Below are positions 63,657 to 64,000 of a stretch of 64,000 nucleotides of DNA, piece by piece; within the stretch, counting starts at the first letter, position 1, and each line of letters begins with the position of its first letter. Source of the stretch: a virus; IMG/VR virus record IMGVR_UViG_3300032954_000010, positions 1-64,000 of that record. One strand, written 5' to 3'. The notes beneath the pieces were generated by a model. It saw only the letters and a program-made list of their open reading frames with translations. It had not been told where the DNA came from and did no database searches. Position numbers and translations under genes: made by a program.

Positions 63657-64000
63657 TTATACACGAGCAAATTCCCCAAAAAGCTCTTTGGCACGTTTCT
63701 TATAAGCTTGATATCCGGCAATTGGATCATCGAAGTCGCCCAAGTGAAAACGTTTGTTGTGGCTACCGACTCTAACACGCCATTTACCGTTAGGACGGCG
63801 CGTTACTCCTTTGAATCCCGAAGTATTATTGATTCTCAATCGCGTATTGGCTTGATTAAGAAAATCGTCGGCTAACCGAAGATTCTTCCATTTATTGTCG
63901 TGTTTGATCAAATTCTTATGTTCAACGTCTTCCTCGGGCATAATACCTGTTACGTAAAACCATGCGAGTCTATGTCCTTTATACTCACGATTCAGAATTT
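63657..64000 (-). CDS. HNH endonuclease with AP2-like domain, N-terminus beyond the window
   Basis: Frame open to the edge: GHRLAWFYVTGIMPEEDVEH, then KNLIKHDNKWKNLRLADDFL (HNH core, H...N), then NTSGFKGVTRRPNGKWRVRV (AP2-like). About 114 codons are present; the full gene starts beyond 64000. AT-rich. Same family as 28369-28905. Confidence 0.85.
   Translation of the reverse strand, partial: ILNREYKGHRLAWFYVTGIMPEEDVEHKNLIKHDNKWKNLRLADDFLNQANTRLRINNTSGFKGVTRRPNGKWRVRVGSHNKRFHLGDFDDPIAGYQAYKKRAKELFGEFARV

Overview
This window is a segment of a tailed-phage genome, cut at both ends (genes run off positions 1 and 64000). Host signals point to an alphaproteobacterium, probably Hyphomicrobiales (Bradyrhizobium-like). 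The promoters have the CTTGAC-type -35 common in that class, codon use is GC-rich, and a secreted Cys/His/Asn protein at 26293 resembles exported proteins I associate with Bradyrhizobium. The virion genes suggest a podovirus-like particle: portal, scaffold, capsid protein, two adaptor-like proteins, a hub/stabilisation-like protein, very large internal proteins, and no tape measure or sheath seen. These family calls come from reading motifs by eye, not from searches.

Layout. (1) 1-3500, leftward: replication and control operon: leaderless HTH regulator, PhoB-type winged-helix protein, family A DNA polymerase with intact exonuclease but no recognisable motif B, a small protein, a basic Pro/Ala-rich protein, and a RecB/Cas4-like nuclease with a probable Fe-S site. 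(2) 3500-3730: two-way promoter and operator region. (3) 3731-6154, rightward: PrimPol plus SF3 helicase. (4) 6162-7942 leftward, 8023-12193 rightward and 12218-14388 leftward: arrays of small, mostly unknown early genes, many below 60 residues. (5) 14815-17264: more small genes, several with their own promoters. (6) 17342-23731: four consecutive proteins with export signals, among them an SGNH esterase-like and an Asp-box/GH74-like beta-propeller protein, which look like polysaccharide-processing enzymes. (7) 23731-26184: lysis region (GH24 endolysin, holin-like, spanin-like). (8) 26293-37929: cargo region with its own promoters: exported CHAP-like protein, RHH regulator, three glycosyltransferase-like proteins, a GDP-mannose 4,6-dehydratase interrupted by a complete LAGLIDADG intein, a second NDP-sugar epimerase, a lipoprotein, a small serine recombinase, and two HNH genes. 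(9) 37946-61969, rightward: terminase, portal, scaffold, capsid, tail, internal virion proteins, fibres; interrupted at 42736-43306 by a reversed pair that includes an excisionase-like HTH protein. (10) 62190-64000, leftward: probable ssDNA-binding protein, a small protein and an edge-truncated HNH/AP2 endonuclease.

How it fits together. The replication genes (polymerase, nuclease, PrimPol-helicase, SSB-like protein) make a self-sufficient replisome core whose polymerase is puzzling. The switch at 3500-3730 probably sets leftward versus rightward expression. The cargo genes could make a deoxyhexose (GDP-mannose to GDP-4-keto-6-deoxymannose and onward) and transfer it to a phage or host surface glycan, while the exported esterase and propeller proteins could trim such glycans. 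Selfish elements (intein, three HNH genes) cluster around the sugar genes and are AT-rich against the GC-rich background.

I saw no tRNA, rRNA, CRISPR array or insertion sequence, but could not run a covariance or repeat search.
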